Assembly (NCBI RefSeq): GCF_026210795.1
Contig: NC_089454.1
Span: 1,736,001-1,800,000, forward strand
Reading direction: 5' to 3'
DNA: 64,000 nt
From: Rhizophagus irregularis
Taxonomy: Eukaryota > Glomeromycota > Glomeromycetes > Glomerales > Glomeraceae
Of this stretch, positions 48,438 through 60,943 are shown one piece after another. The translations under genes and the position numbers were made by a program. The first letter of the stretch is position 1; each line of letters starts with the position of its first letter. The notes under the pieces were generated by a model. That model ran no database searches. It was not told where the DNA came from and worked only from the letters and a program-made list of their open reading frames with translations.

Positions 48438-49075
48438 ATGAACGACAGTAATTTTCCTTTTCCACCAAGAAGTTCTCCTCAGAATGCGAGAGAAGCTCAA
48501 GCGTTATATGATCGTATAAGAAAAACAGCTTTACTGTATTTATGGTATTTAATTAATACAATATATCAAATTTGTATATTAAAGTATTGTGATCCTTTTT
48601 AGATTGGATTCACTCCCTTTAAATGGAATTAACTTGCCATTTGGTTTGGAGTCAATAATAGGTTTTATTATACCGACGATTGGTATAGTTCACAAATTAT
48701 TATCTTATTTCCTTCAATTAGCAAGATTTAATTTATTTAATTTGATACTGTTCTATAGGTGATTTTGTCGGATTAATTTTAGGACTATATCAAATTTATT
48801 TGATAAGTTTCTTCGATGTGCCGTTACCTCTTTTATTAAAAATGTTTATGCATGTTTTAATTGACTGCATTATCGGAATTATACCCGTCGTTGGTAAGAA
48901 AAACCATTCATCTTTTAACTCCTTTAACTTTAATATTATTTCTACATTATTAATCACTCTTTCGTTAGGCGATGTTATCGATGTCTTTTATAAAGCAAAT
49001 ATTTACAATTTGAATATTCTCGAGACTTGGTTAAGACAAAAATACGGAAGTAACATAAGGATTTATGATAAATAA
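48438..49075 (+). CDS. DUF4112 family membrane protein
   Basis: About four exons from ATG 48438 (MNDSNFPFPPRSSPQNAREA) to TAA 49073-49075, about 165 residues. The DUF4112 pattern is intact: LDSLPLNGINLPFGLESIIG, FIIPTIGDFVGLILGLYQIY, then MFMHVLIDCIIGIIPVVG and, after an intron, DVIDVFYKANIYNLNILE. Two membrane segments contain the repeated P..GD motif. The family is widespread in bacteria and fungi, and its biochemical role is unknown to me. It shares a short divergent promoter with the phosphoesterase gene. Confidence 0.88.
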
Positions 49076-49168
49076 CGGAACTAGTCACTCAGACCTGTCT
49101 CCTCTATTTACTTTTATTTTGAATAAAAAAATATATTCAAATTAATTATCAAAAATACCATAACATTT

Positions 49169-51451
49169 TCATATTCGCCATGCTTCGTCTTGATTCATCG
49201 CCTCCATCGCGCTTTTATAACCACCATTTTTTGCTAATGCCCTCTTCTTAAACCCCACAATTGCATTGTAATAATCATATTGATCGCTATCTTTTTTTGG
49301 TCGGCTTAATTTTTTCGCAGTCAATAATTTATCCGCGATATAATGAAGCCACTATGTATTAAATATAGTATGAGTTATTAAGACATAATACATAAAAAAT
49401 AAGACGGAAAATACTTACAAACACGTTAGTCTTTGGCCAAAAAGACTTCCAATCGCCCTTAGACTCCTCTCGCATCATACGGTATATATCAAATTGATAA
49501 TCGCCTGAAATTGTGTGAATAATTTAATTTGCTAAATAATCAGAGCATATTAACGACTTACCTTTTCCGGTAAAATATCCTTCATCTAATATATCTACGT
49601 AAATAACTTCGTCTCCTAAAATAATATTAACAGTGAAAAGAGGACCAAATACGATAATATAAATAGACAAGTACTCTGTTGTTAACAAACCACGTTCCAT
49701 CCGAGATAACGTATAATCTATAATACAAGCTCGCACTCCAAAAGTTTCGACTTCAACATTTATGTTAGCTAAAAGCAAGTTATATGATACAGACTTGCTT
49801 TTGGTTGGTTTTATCGTTATGTTTCCCCAATGTAAATCACGATGCTTAATAATAAAAGAAATTTTTCTAGATAATCATCGTATTTAATAATTGTAAAGAA
49901 GAAATATCTTACTTCGAATTTTAACGACTAAAAGAGAATAATATGTAAGTTAATAATTTTATGAAAAGCAAAAATTATTAATGGATGTCAACCTGTTCGG
50001 CTTGTGCTGTACTCCATCCGACTTGTGTAAGAACACTCCAAGCTTGCATCCAGTTTTTTAATTTAACATGTTCAAGATCCACACCCCCGTATTCAACAAT
50101 TAACACGGCATAAAGCTGTTTGTCATCAAAATAATCTTTACAAGATACATTTAATTAGCTTCAAATAATGTAATGCGTATAAAAAAAAGAAATCCATAAA
50201 CACCTGGACGATCATTCTCTGACTTATATTCTTTATCCCATCGATCCCACTCTTTTAATAAAACCTTTGGATAATTTCCACAACAAACACCAACACTTGA
50301 CAGATATATAATTAGTGATTAGTTTAGATTTTGGCGATCATGTAGAGTTTTAGCATTACCTATCCATGTTTACATATGTAAAGCAGTAAATAACTTACCC
50401 ATACAATTTCAAGAAACCAACTCGCAATTCCGGATCAAGACCAGTTCGTCCGCCCAGCTCTAACGTCGTTTTGATCTCTTGAGTTATATCTCTTATACTA
50501 CCCTGTTCCTCGCCGTTTACCAGTACTTCTTTTCCTCTTCCAAAAGGAACAACTTTGAAAACACATTTCACTCTTGTGGTAGTAAATTCAGGCGCGTACG
50601 CCGAATATACCTCGGAGAAGCTTGCCTCTCCAATTTTTATAGCATTGTTAAGGCAACTTAAACATTAATGCGAGACTTCAAGCATGAATACCTTGAAAAT
50701 ACAAAAAAATAAATATCTAAGTTAAAGGAGATTCCACCCACTCTATCCCAAGGAATTCTTCAAAGGTCCATAATTGTTTTTGATCACAAATTTTCAATAA
50801 TTCTGTCAATTCAACCGTGATATATTCACGTCCTTTAATCAATTTATCAATCTCTAAATGCTTGATATCGATAAAAGATGTCATTCTTTCATTTCGGTCA
50901 TCGAAGACATTCTCTTTTTCATCTTTTTTATTATATAAAATCTTAAAGGGACTTGAAGGCAGATGATCGTGATCTTCGGTTTGTGAATGATATTTGTTTT
51001 TAGGCTTCTTCGGTGTAAGCGGCATTCGATGTGACTTAATTGGAGATGGCGTTTTTTCTCGGACTATGGTCTTACTGGATATTGACAGTTTCGGTGAAAC
51101 ATTTTCCATATTACAAGAAGTTTCTTTGGTGTGTGTTGATTTTTGTGAAGGTTGAAGTGGAGAAACGTAATGTTTTGACTTAGTGAATCCTTTCGTAAAT
51201 GTCTTACGCTTGGTTGGTTTCTTTTCTGCGTTTTTACTAGTAACATCTTTAGTTGTTTGTTTGGGCGTTGTGCTTCTCTTCAAAGAATTTTTCTTTGCTG
51301 TATCATGAATTGGGTTGCTTTCCGATAAGTTAACGGTCTCCTCTAATTTTTCATCCACTTCATAATTCCAAGTGTTAATATTAACGACGCGTTCGACATT
51401 TTTTTTCCCATATGTTTTTATGGTTTTTGTTTTTGTACTGAAAAGGTTCAT
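49169..51451 (-). CDS. Haspin-type histone H3 Thr3 kinase
   Basis: Exon 1 (51451 to about 50737) starts MNLFSTKTKTIKTYGKKNVE and is basic, Ser/Thr/Pro-rich and disordered, with several SP/TP sites (REKTPSPIKSHRMPLTPKK). I splice GA|GTGGGT to AAG|TTGCC, which joins EEFLGI to DCLNNAIKIGEASFSEVY, the glycine-rich loop region of haspin. The catalytic domain has KVVPFG (Lys), GSIRDITQEIKTTLELG, the loop HRDLHWGNITI and the haspin-specific IIDYTLSRM in place of DFG. It ends through DYQFDIYRMMREE to AMNQDEAWRI. Family knowledge: haspin phosphorylates histone H3 at Thr3 in mitosis to recruit the chromosomal passenger complex. The frame at 49524-49778 includes a retained intron. About seven introns are present. 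Confidence 0.9.
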
Positions 51452-51749
51452 TTTATTATAACTGAAAAAAGAGTAAAAGACAAACCGTGAAATAGAAAAA
51501 ACTGGAAAACAATGGTTTATATATATGCATGTGGATGATTAAACTGTTTTGATACAACCAAATTAGGTCATGTGGCAACTGCCAGGAGTAATGCTCATAC
51601 CATGGCTTCGGGATAAAAAAAAGTATATTTGTAATTTATTCAAACTCTTAGACTCTTTTATTCTTTAATTTTCGTTAATTCGTTTTTATTAAAATATTTT
51701 AAGATAAGCTAAATCCACAAAATTAATCGGTTTTGACTTTATCGTTAAA
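51452..51749. promoter_or_regulatory. Putative bidirectional promoter, haspin / LRR protein
   Basis: 298 bases between divergent start codons. No motif recognised. Confidence 0.4.
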
Positions 51750-53898
51750 ATGAATATAACCGGAGAACAATATATTCGTACATTGGCTCAATATATTCGT
51801 TCCAATGAAAGGAGGTTAACGGCAACTAGTTCACCTCCACCTACCTCGGTAGGTCATTTATCTGGTCATAGAAGGTCTGATAGCGGAGGAAATAGTTTTT
51901 CAATGTCGAACTTGTGGTCTTTTTCTACTGCACTAACAAGTCTGAAGCCAACAATTTCAACAGCATCTACAACCCCGACTTCACCTCCGAGTTCAGTAAT
52001 TAATCCAAATAAAATTCTGGTAACTCTTGATCCTCATCATTTGTATTATTTATTGGCGAAGTTTAGTGATTTAGGGCTTGATATTGGAGTTTTCGAAGCT
52101 ATTGCTGATTTCAAGCAAGGTGATGGTGATATTCTTGATATTGATATTAAAGATCTTGAAACTTCATCAATTACATCCGCGAATTCTATTAGTTCTATGT
52201 CTTCCGCAATGTCCTCCCTTTCATTATTTTCGGGTTGGCAAGGATGGTATTCTGCCGCTTTAAAAAATGAGACTGTTCCAATAAATATGGAGATACAATA
52301 CATTTATCGTTCATTCACAAAGCTTACTGGTCTAAGGCTTGCAATTCTTACTCAAAAAAGAATAGACGGTTTCGAAAATTGGCCAATGGGTGCAATGTTA
52401 TCATTGACCTTTCTTAAGCATTTGACACATTTGGAAATTCATGGGTTATCACCAAAGATGTTTGATGGATGGGATATTTTACAAGAGAAATTAGAATATT
52501 TATCTTTACAGCAGGGTTCAATCGATGATATTTATGAATTATTTGTTGACGTAGTGGTTGATAGTATGAAAAAACGAAAATCAAAAGACAATGTAACCAA
52601 CGATCAAGTTACTGAAGAACCTCAAGATTTGGTTGAACAACGAAAATCTGGTGGTTATTTACCGGATAGTATTTTACCACATAGAATTTGGTCAAATCTT
52701 AAACAAGTTGATCTTTCCGATAATTCACTTACTTTTGTTGCTAATGAACCATTAGCGTACATTAATAAAGTCAATAATTTAGATTTATCACAAAATTTAC
52801 TTCTTGCCATTCCTTCCGGTTTATCTCAACTTTATAACTTACAAAATTTAAATCTTAGTAATAATATGATCGAATCTGTAACAGGAATCTATACAACACT
52901 TGGTAATATTACCAGATTGGATTTAAGGAATAACCGTATTGAGAATTTGTGTGGTCTTGAACGATTATGGTCGTTAGAATATATAGATATTAGGGAAAAT
53001 AGATTAACGGATTGGGCTGAAATTGGCCGTATGACAGAGCTTCAAGAAATAAGACAGATTTACGTTGAAGGAAATCCTTTTGTGAAACTTCAGGTTTGTT
53101 ATAAGGAGTCTATTAACAAATTAATATGGTAGCAAATGAAAATGTGCTAACCGATTATATGTTTTCATATTTTAACATATGTAATTTTAGCCTAATTATC
53201 GAGTGAGCATATTTTCTGTTTATCGTGAAAATAATAAGGATATTATCTTGGATGGTTCGGGTCCTAGTTTTAGTGAACGTCGCCAAATTGGGTCTCCAAA
53301 AGCTTCACCTTCAAATCAAAAAATTCCTGTAGCTATCTTAAGTAGTGATTCTCTCTTACCTAACCCTGTAATATCATCAAACGACCAAACAACAATAGTT
53401 CCAATATTAAAAACAAAAAAGAGTCGCAAATTTCACAAAAGAGTTGTTAATTTGGACGGAGGAAACAGTGACTCAGATATTGGATCCGACGTAGCAAGTG
53501 TTAAATCAAAATCTAGTAAAGACAAAAAGAAGAAGAAAGACAAAAAATCAGCCAAAAATGAACCTATCCCGATCAAACATCGTCTTGTTGAAGTTGAAAA
53601 AGCAGTCGCTGCTGAAAATGACGCAAATTCACGCCTTCGCAAAAAGAAGCCGGACGCAAATGAATCAGAATTTTCACCAAAACTTAGACCATCCACACCT
53701 TTATCTCCTTCCGTTGATGAGATGGTTTTGTCACCAGGGGAAGATTATAGACGCAAGATAGAAGAATTGCGAAATGAAGGTGGTTCAGCCTGGTTAAGGG
53801 TATTAAGTGAAATGGAATACTCCAAAGGTGGTACAGATAGGTTAAGAGAACCTCCGAAAATGAAAGCAATAGTAGATCAAGTTATAAATAATAGTTAA
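51750..53898 (+). CDS. STK11IP-like leucine-rich-repeat protein
   Basis: Two exons (51750-53093 and 53191-53898) give 683 residues. Residues about 1-100 hold a short helix (EQYIRTLAQYIRSNERRL) and a Ser/Thr/Pro-rich linker. Residues about 190-265 contain EIQYIYRSFTKLTGLRLAIL and LTHLEIHGLSP, the entry region seen in STK11IP/LIP1-type proteins. Five or six SDS22-like leucine-rich repeats follow (LKQVDLSDNSLTFV, VNNLDLSQNLLLAIP, LQNLNLSNNMIESV, ITRLDLRNNRIENL, LEYIDIRENRLTDW), capped by IRQIYVEGNPFVK and the YRVSIFSVYRE motif. The last 230 residues are charged with a poly-Lys stretch (KDKKKKKDKKSAK). STK11IP in animals binds LKB1; a function in fungi is not established. LRR identity is certain, orthology tentative. 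Confidence 0.85.
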
Positions 53899-56621
53899 AG
53901 CTAAATCCCTACAAAGAATAGAGAAGTAATGTTAATTCTATTGTTACTGTATATTATTACATGACTTGTACAAAATACTAAGTATTAACTTTTCAGTCAA
54001 ATTTTAGGAAGCTTTCCTTATTTATTATTTTGGATATGATGTATTTGTATTTTAGTTATGATTCATATTTGATTTTGTTAACCATAATTTTTATTGATCA
54101 TTATTTTTTATTAACATACAATATATTTTCAATTCAATTATTTTTTTTTTTATCTAGATAGTTGCATTTATAAATATCTTTTCATATTTAGGTACTTTAT
54201 ATGTTCATATCAGAACATATGAAATTTCATACTAAAAACATTTTTTATCTATTTATTACTCTAAAAACTATGCATACATTACATACATATATATATATAT
54301 ATATATTTATTTAAAAAAAAGAAAAAAATTTGCTATTTGTGCATAGAATTTTTCTAATTATAACTAATTATAGCTAGTAGTTATAATTATCAGTATGATT
54401 TTTTTACCAAAAAATTATGCCTTTCAGAACATTTAGTAAAAATGTAATAACTTTTTAACTTTTTATAGTATTATATATTTATATATATACCAGTAAAATT
54501 TATCAGTAAATAAATTATAATAAATTATATAAAATTTTAAGATTTTTTTATATATATAAGCAATATTAAAAATACAAATTATAATAATTATTATAATTTT
54601 TTTTTCATATTTATTAAAGCCAAAATTTTTTTAAAAAATAAAAAAGTATAATATAATAAGAGTATTTTAATGTTTGTTTCAGGTAAAAATTACCAAATTA
54701 TGCAACATCAAATTTACATTTCAAAAAAAAGTTTTTTTTTCATGTTTAATAAAAAATACATAAATTATTCATATAATAAATATATAAACAATAATTGATA
54801 AAGTAATTAATATATAAAAAAAAAAGATAAAGTAATTAATAAAGTAAACTGGTTTATTAGATAAAAACATGGTTGAATTACATTAAAATGTGTAATTATT
54901 TATAAAAACTGTGAATTACATTAAAATAAATGTGTAAAAACTTAAAATTATTCTACTATTCATTCCAATCACCTGTTCTTCTATTCTTCAATATTCACTT
55001 CTTTATTATTTGATTTTTTAAATTAAAGTTTGATATTATATGCACATAAGTAATCTTTAATATTGATTATAAAAAATTATATTTACAAATCAATTAGATT
55101 AACCATCAATACAGTAAAAATCAAATAAAAAAATTGCATTCTTATGGTATTTTAATAGTAAAAACAAATTGCAAAAGTATAATATATCTTTATATTAATC
55201 ATTTTCTTAAATATTTGAACATTTTTTTTTATACTGTATTACACTGCATATAATATCTTAAATATTATGCAAAATATTTGATTTAAAAATTATATAATAT
55301 CTGCAAGTACTTTATAAGATATTGGATATTATATAAAAGGAATATATAATAAATAGTTTTAATAGAATTAAATTAAAGTTACTAGAATTAAGGAAAGTAC
55401 TAATTGAAAGTAAAAATTTTATATCTAATAAAATATTTACTAATTTTAGCAGATATTATAGGCAGGTAATAATAATCAGGTTTTCCACATAATGAGTATT
55501 TATATTAACTTCTTATTTGATTATTAAATTTATTTAAGTTTTTTTGCATTAGAACTTTCTTTTTTGATAATTCTATAATATTTTTTAATCTTTTTTTTAA
55601 AGGTATTTCATGTATTTTAGTTACATTAAAATTAGTAAACTATCTAAATTTAATACTCTCTATAAATTATTTCTATATATTAAGCCAGTTAAGCCTTATT
55701 TAAAAATGCAAATCTTATCAAACTTTATTGATTAATTAATTAATCATAATCTTAACTAATAATGAGAATTTGATAAAAACTTGTAAAAGTTTGCCTTTTT
55801 GGATAAAGCTTATTTAGTTTAAATGGCTTATAGAGAGCACTATATTTAATTAAATATTATTACAAAAAAATAATTTATTGCCAATATTTTATTCTAACAG
55901 TTAACACTAATCAAAAACTAGCATATATATGGACTGATTTATTTTTTATTTTTTATTTTTTATTAGTGATAAATTGTAACGAACCATACAAATATACAAA
56001 AGTTTATAATAATAGTTGCATGTACCAGATTCTAAACTAACGAATACTAACCAACTAGTTTCTTTATAAGTTTTAACCTGAATTTGAGACCTATTATAGT
56101 AACATACACTTAAGACGTTCTATCAACCTTACTTTAAAAACCTGATTCCTAGGATAAAATTAATTTTTTATTTCATCTCCTTATAACTACTAACCACCAG
56201 TCAACTACATACCTTTCTAAAAAATAAAAAAGAGCAGAGCATAGTTAACTAAAACTATAAAACCCTGCATATTCGTTCCAAAATATAAATTCGATCGTAA
56301 ACTTTCTAAACCACTGAAAAGGTTAAGTTGATTAAGTTTCCTATTAGGATCAATATATCTATCTTCATTAAGATTTTCTTTAACTTTCTTAAGATTAATT
56401 TTTAATCTCCTTTCTTTTTCTTTTTATTTCAAACATCTATCAATCCAAAAGCTCCAACTTTTTTCAAAAATAAAATTCCTTAATAAAACTAAGAATTTTT
56501 TTTGTAAATTTTGATTTTCAAAAATTAAGGACATGTATGCTGATAACTCACAAGAGATTATACCTTTAATTAAATCTATAAAGGTAATTTTTGTTTCACT
56601 GTAGGTATAATCCCAAAAAGT
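53899..56621. other. Long AT-rich gene-free region
   Basis: 2.7 kb with no frame of note, dominated by A/T runs and a short (AT)n block at about 54288-54305. A degenerate TATAAT-rich character continues to the hAT element's left end. No transposase or RNA gene seen. Confidence 0.55.
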
Positions 56622-59600
56622 TAGTGATCCCGGGCGAAACTGAAATATTTAGTCATGTGACGAAACCGAAATTGTTTCGTCAATGCATTTCAAATTACGA
56701 AATTCTGAAATATTTCGTTACATGACTAAACCGAAATTATGACTAAACTGAAAAATATATTTTTAGTTTTTTTTTTTATTTTACAAATAAATCGACATGT
56801 TTTCAAACACAATTTAGTAAAATTTATTAAATATTATACATACAATATGATAAAATATTAACAAATAAACACAGCTTTATAACAATATTATTATATTATA
56901 CACCATAAAATAATTACCCGTTCAGTACAAGACATCTCTCACGATACCATAATCTTTCATCCCATATGAATAAAATTGTACCAATCCTTTTATAGATTTC
57001 TATATACTGACACGATGCATTCTATATCTAACTTACCAAACTTACCATCCCTCAGAAATCAACTAATCCATCAAATCTAACTATAATCTTTACAAGTCAC
57101 TCGGCGTACTTTAATGTCCTCGTAACTAAATCTATAATTACTCTAACTACAAAACCTTTCCGAGTCACAATTTCTGCCCTCAGCGTACTTTGAACGTCCT
57201 AAAGTTAAACTGTTGTTTAGTAACCGACTACTACTGCGAAATTGTCAGATTATTCTAACTTCCAAGTTAGATAGGTTTAAAAATAGACGAAGAGTTGAAA
57301 AAAATTGATCATCTGATATCATCTGATCAATATTATATTGGATTATCATGTAGCACAGTTTTGATACGGACTGTGAAACTTTAATTATGATCAAATCAAT
57401 GATAATCAATAACTGTTAAAATAGAAAAAAAAACCTACGAGCGCGACCGCACGAGATACCAAATGACTTTATATATTGCCAAAAGTCACGTCAATGTATT
57501 ACTTTCGCTGTTTTGCTATATTCATAAATGTTCAATATTCTATAAAAAATGGACACTCCAACTGAACAACAAAAGAAGAAAGGTGGTCGTCCTCAAAGTG
57601 AAGTATGGGAGACATTAGTAAGCCAAACCGCTCAAGTCTGTTGGTCATTTTTCGGCCAAATGTAATTATTGTAGGACATATTGGCCTCGTGGTCATCCAA
57701 ATGAGCTAGAAGATCACTTAGCAAACAACTGTAGAGAAGTTCCAGAACTTGTTCATTCGTTCTACTTAGGTGTAGTTTCTGCGCAGGATTTTGGAAGGGA
57801 AGATACCTTTTCTTCGCCAGAAAATAGTAAAAAAAGAAAAACTCAGGTGGACCAGCGGGAGTTGACTGATTGGTTTGAGTCAACTAACATAAATTCTCAA
57901 AAAAAGGCTTCTATTACTCGTGCTCTTGTGCGCGCATTTATATGTTGTGGTATTCCGTTCTCAATTATTGAGAATCCATTTTTTATTGAATTTCTCCACG
58001 AAATGAGACCAGGATATGAGCCTCCAACAAGCGAATTGCTGAGTGGTAAACTTTTAAATCAAGAAACAGCAAGAATTAATGACAAGATTAAGGAGATCAT
58101 TAAAAATTCTGAGAATTTAACACTTGGTAAGTTTTGTTATCAAATGAATTTTTAAAAATTTAAAAATTTTAAATTCTAATTGTTTAACTCTTTAAGCACT
58201 TGATGGCTGGACAAATCCGAATGGTGTTTCTGTTTATAACTATGTAATCCTAACTCCTGATCGAGAACAATACCTTTATGCTCTTCATGACTACTCAGGC
58301 GATCATCATACAGGAGATTTTCTTGCAAGCCAAATTACGGATATTATCAAAAAAATTGGCCCTGAAAAAGTTTCTGCATTAGTTACTGATAATGCTGCGA
58401 ATTGCGTTAAAGCAAGGGAAATTGTTACGAACCAATTTCCAAACATTATTGATCTTCAGTGCATTGCTCATTTCGTCAATTTAGTAACCAAACAGATTAT
58501 GGGTATGTTTCAAATTCTATAAAATAATTATGAATTATTGTTAAAAATTCATCTTTTTAACCTTTTTTTTTAATTTTAGAACATGATTTGGCTAAAATAA
58601 CGATCAGTGGCTGTAATCAGATTACATCATTCTTTAAACGTTCTCATATAGTAGGAAAATTATTGACCGATACTACTACTACATTACAAATCGTAGGAGG
58701 AAGGCTTAAAACATACTTTGAAACAAGATGGACTTCCATGTATGAAGCTGTAAGTTCCGTGTCTCGTTTACGAATGGCATTAGAACATGTGAGTTTATTT
58801 CAATATCTATAAATTCTTATTTTGTTATTGTAATATTACTGATTATTAATAATATTTCGTAAAATATTTATAGGTTTTGAAGAATAATCCTAATGAAATC
58901 ACAAATAAAAGTGTTAGACAAAATATTCAAAGCTCAGAATTTTTCTCAAACGTTGATAAATTAACCAAAGTTCTAAAGCCGATTAAAACTGCAATTACCT
59001 TACTTGAAAGTGCTAATGCAAACCTTGCTGATTGCTTTCTTCAATTGATTTTAATAGCAAATACTATTAAAAAAATTATCTTCTCGAGGAATGGTAGAAT
59101 TTCATCAACATTGTATCAAATCATTTAACAAATATTGGGACAAGTTTGATCCAAAAATCTATATTTTGGCATATTTTTTACATCCTGCCTATCGCGGTTA
59201 GTAAAATCCTAATTTTTTAATGAAATTATTTATTAAAAAAAAATAAATTGATTTTTTTATAAATATTTAATAGCACGTGGATTAAAAGCAGTATATTGGA
59301 AAACTATCACTACTACCGCGGCTCAGATTTGGCAAAACAATGGTGGTGACAGGAGGTCATGTAATCGTCTTTTGGCACAAATGCATAATTATGAATTGCG
59401 AAAGAGTCCATATAATCAAGAGTTTGATAGCCATCTTGAAACACCAATGAAAGTTGGTGACAATCAAAGACAAGTATGATTATCTTCCTGCATTGGCTAT
59501 AATGGTGTTTTCTATCACTCCACATAGTGCAGGATGCGAAAGAATTTTTTCCACTCTTGGCTGGTTATATGGTATACGATGGCAACGATTAGGACTTTTA

Positions 59601-60343
59601 AAGGTTGAGGCTATGGCAAAAATTTGGTCATTTTATGTATCTAATATTAAAAATGAGCTTGCTTATGTTAGTCAACAATATACAGAGAACGAAGTGCATG
59701 AAATGATTAATGATTCAACATTTTTACAATTTGAAGAGGAGGAAGATGAAATTGATAATAGAAGAAATATTCCTATTTCAGAAATTCCTAATCATGAAGT
59801 ACGGGTTTTGATTATTGAAGAAATGTTTAATTTAAAAAATGCAGTAAAATGTTTGAATAATGATGGTGAAAATTCGGATGATAGTGATATTAATGATGAT
59901 GTTAATGAAACTGATGGTGAAGATGAACTAGATGATAGTAAAATGTAGAAATGGAAAGTAATTATGATATTGAAGAATTAATTCAACAATATTTACTTGA
60001 TAATGAATTAGAAGGAGACACTTTATAATCAATTTTATATTAGAAATCGTATTTTTTTCACATGCTTATAACTTTTTTGATAATAATATGTTGAAAATTG
60101 TGTTACATTTTCTTTGAAATTTATTAAAATTATACATTTACTAAACGTAAAATAAATAATTATACTATAATTGGCTAGTTTACTAAACCTTAAATACTAT
60201 GTTGTACTATAAATACATATTTCATCATTTTGGATATACATTTAAGTTTCGGAATAAGTTTAGGTTTCAGAATAAATTTATCCTTCAAAAAAAAAAGACG
60301 AAATATTTCGGATTGAAAAAAATAGTTTCGCCCGGTATCACTA
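56622..60343. mobile_element. hAT-superfamily DNA transposon with both ends
   Basis: The left end TAGTGATCCCGGGCGAAACT (56622-56641) is mirrored at 60324-60343, whose reverse complement is TAGTGATACCGGGCGAAACT: 19 of 20 bases match. A TAG-N-G start fits hAT ends. Subterminal blocks with repeated GAAATATTTCG-type words (56641-56730, and at about 60297-60310) resemble hAT transposase-binding repeats. A perfect 8-base target duplication is not seen; the flanks AAAAAGTT and ACTGAGTT agree at five of eight positions if the termini are shifted by one base. Inside is a broken transposase gene. Length 3.7 kb is normal for an autonomous hAT element. Confidence 0.85.
57549..60028 (+). pseudogene. hAT transposase with BED zinc finger, frameshifted
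   Basis: Starts MDTPTEQQKKKGGRPQSEVW, then loses frame near 57622-57630; the next frame resumes as LKSVGHFSAKCNYCRTYW, a BED zinc finger with its His/Cys partners in LEDHLANNC. Catalytic parts follow: ALDGWTNPNG (first Asp), ALVTDNAANCV (second Asp) and LQCIAHFVNL, then KTYFETRWTSMYEAV. A second shift lies in an A7 run at about 59066, where the reading moves to RGMVEFHQHCIKSFNKYW and LAYFLHPAYRARGLKAVYW. A third lies near 59453, after which come PHSAGCERIFSTLGWLYG (the catalytic-Glu and dimerisation segment) and an acidic tail. A stop at 59946-59948 is followed in another frame by a plausible original C-terminus ending at 60028. Introns at about 58124-58197, 58503-58579 and 58788-58872 are ordinary GT-AG. 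At least three frame breaks make it non-functional. Confidence 0.85.
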
Positions 60344-60664
60344 CTGAGTTACGTAAAATATTAAATTTTTATAAAAATCTTAATTTAGACTAATTCCAAA
60401 AATCGGCACATATGAACTACTTGTTATACATAAAGTACTTTATGTATATACTATTAAATAATTATTTAATTCTATAGGTAGATTTTATTTGTAATGAATT
60501 TTCTTAGTCTTTTAATCCTATTTTTAATATCTGGTAATCATAAAACTAAAAAATTATATAATTTATTAATAATTAAGTAAAAAAATAAAAATTAAATAGG
60601 CTTATTTATATTTATTTATACAAATATAATTTAAGAGTTTAAAATAAAATTATAATAGAACTTT
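60344..60664. other. Spacer between two mobile elements
   Basis: AT-rich, no feature seen. The frame at 60199-60393 crosses the hAT right end and is accidental. Confidence 0.5.
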
Positions 60665-60943
60665 CACTGGTAAAAAAATGGTCTATCCTACACATATCCT
60701 ACACATATCTTACATATATCGGGTACTCAAAATGTAGAAAATCATACACAAATAATATACATATCATACACATATCGGGTACTTATATATATAGTATACC
60801 TATCAGGTACCAGATATATATATGATATATATATTAGTACCCGATATGTGTATGATATGTGTATTATTTGTGTATGATTTTCTACATTTTAAGTACCCAA
60901 TATGTGTAAGATATGTGTAGGATAAATCATTTTTTTACCAGTG
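60665..60943. mobile_element. CACTG-ended foldback MITE, 279 bp
   Basis: Starts CACTGGTAAAAAAATG and ends with its exact complement CATTTTTTTACCAGTG (allowing the final base step), with TTT directly on both outer sides (60662-60664, 60944-60946) as a 3-base target duplication. The two arms pair over about 115 bases (shared words TACACATATC, CGGGTAC, AAAATGTAGAAAATCATAC), differing mainly by a 13-base insertion in the left arm. The loop is at about 60790-60825. CACT ends plus a 3-base duplication indicate a non-autonomous EnSpm/CACTA element. Confidence 0.85.

Noticed and set aside
60339-60345. CACTA at the hAT right end as a CACTA-element terminus
   Set aside because: It is the last bases of the hAT terminal repeat, matched by the left end; no inverted CACTA partner fits.
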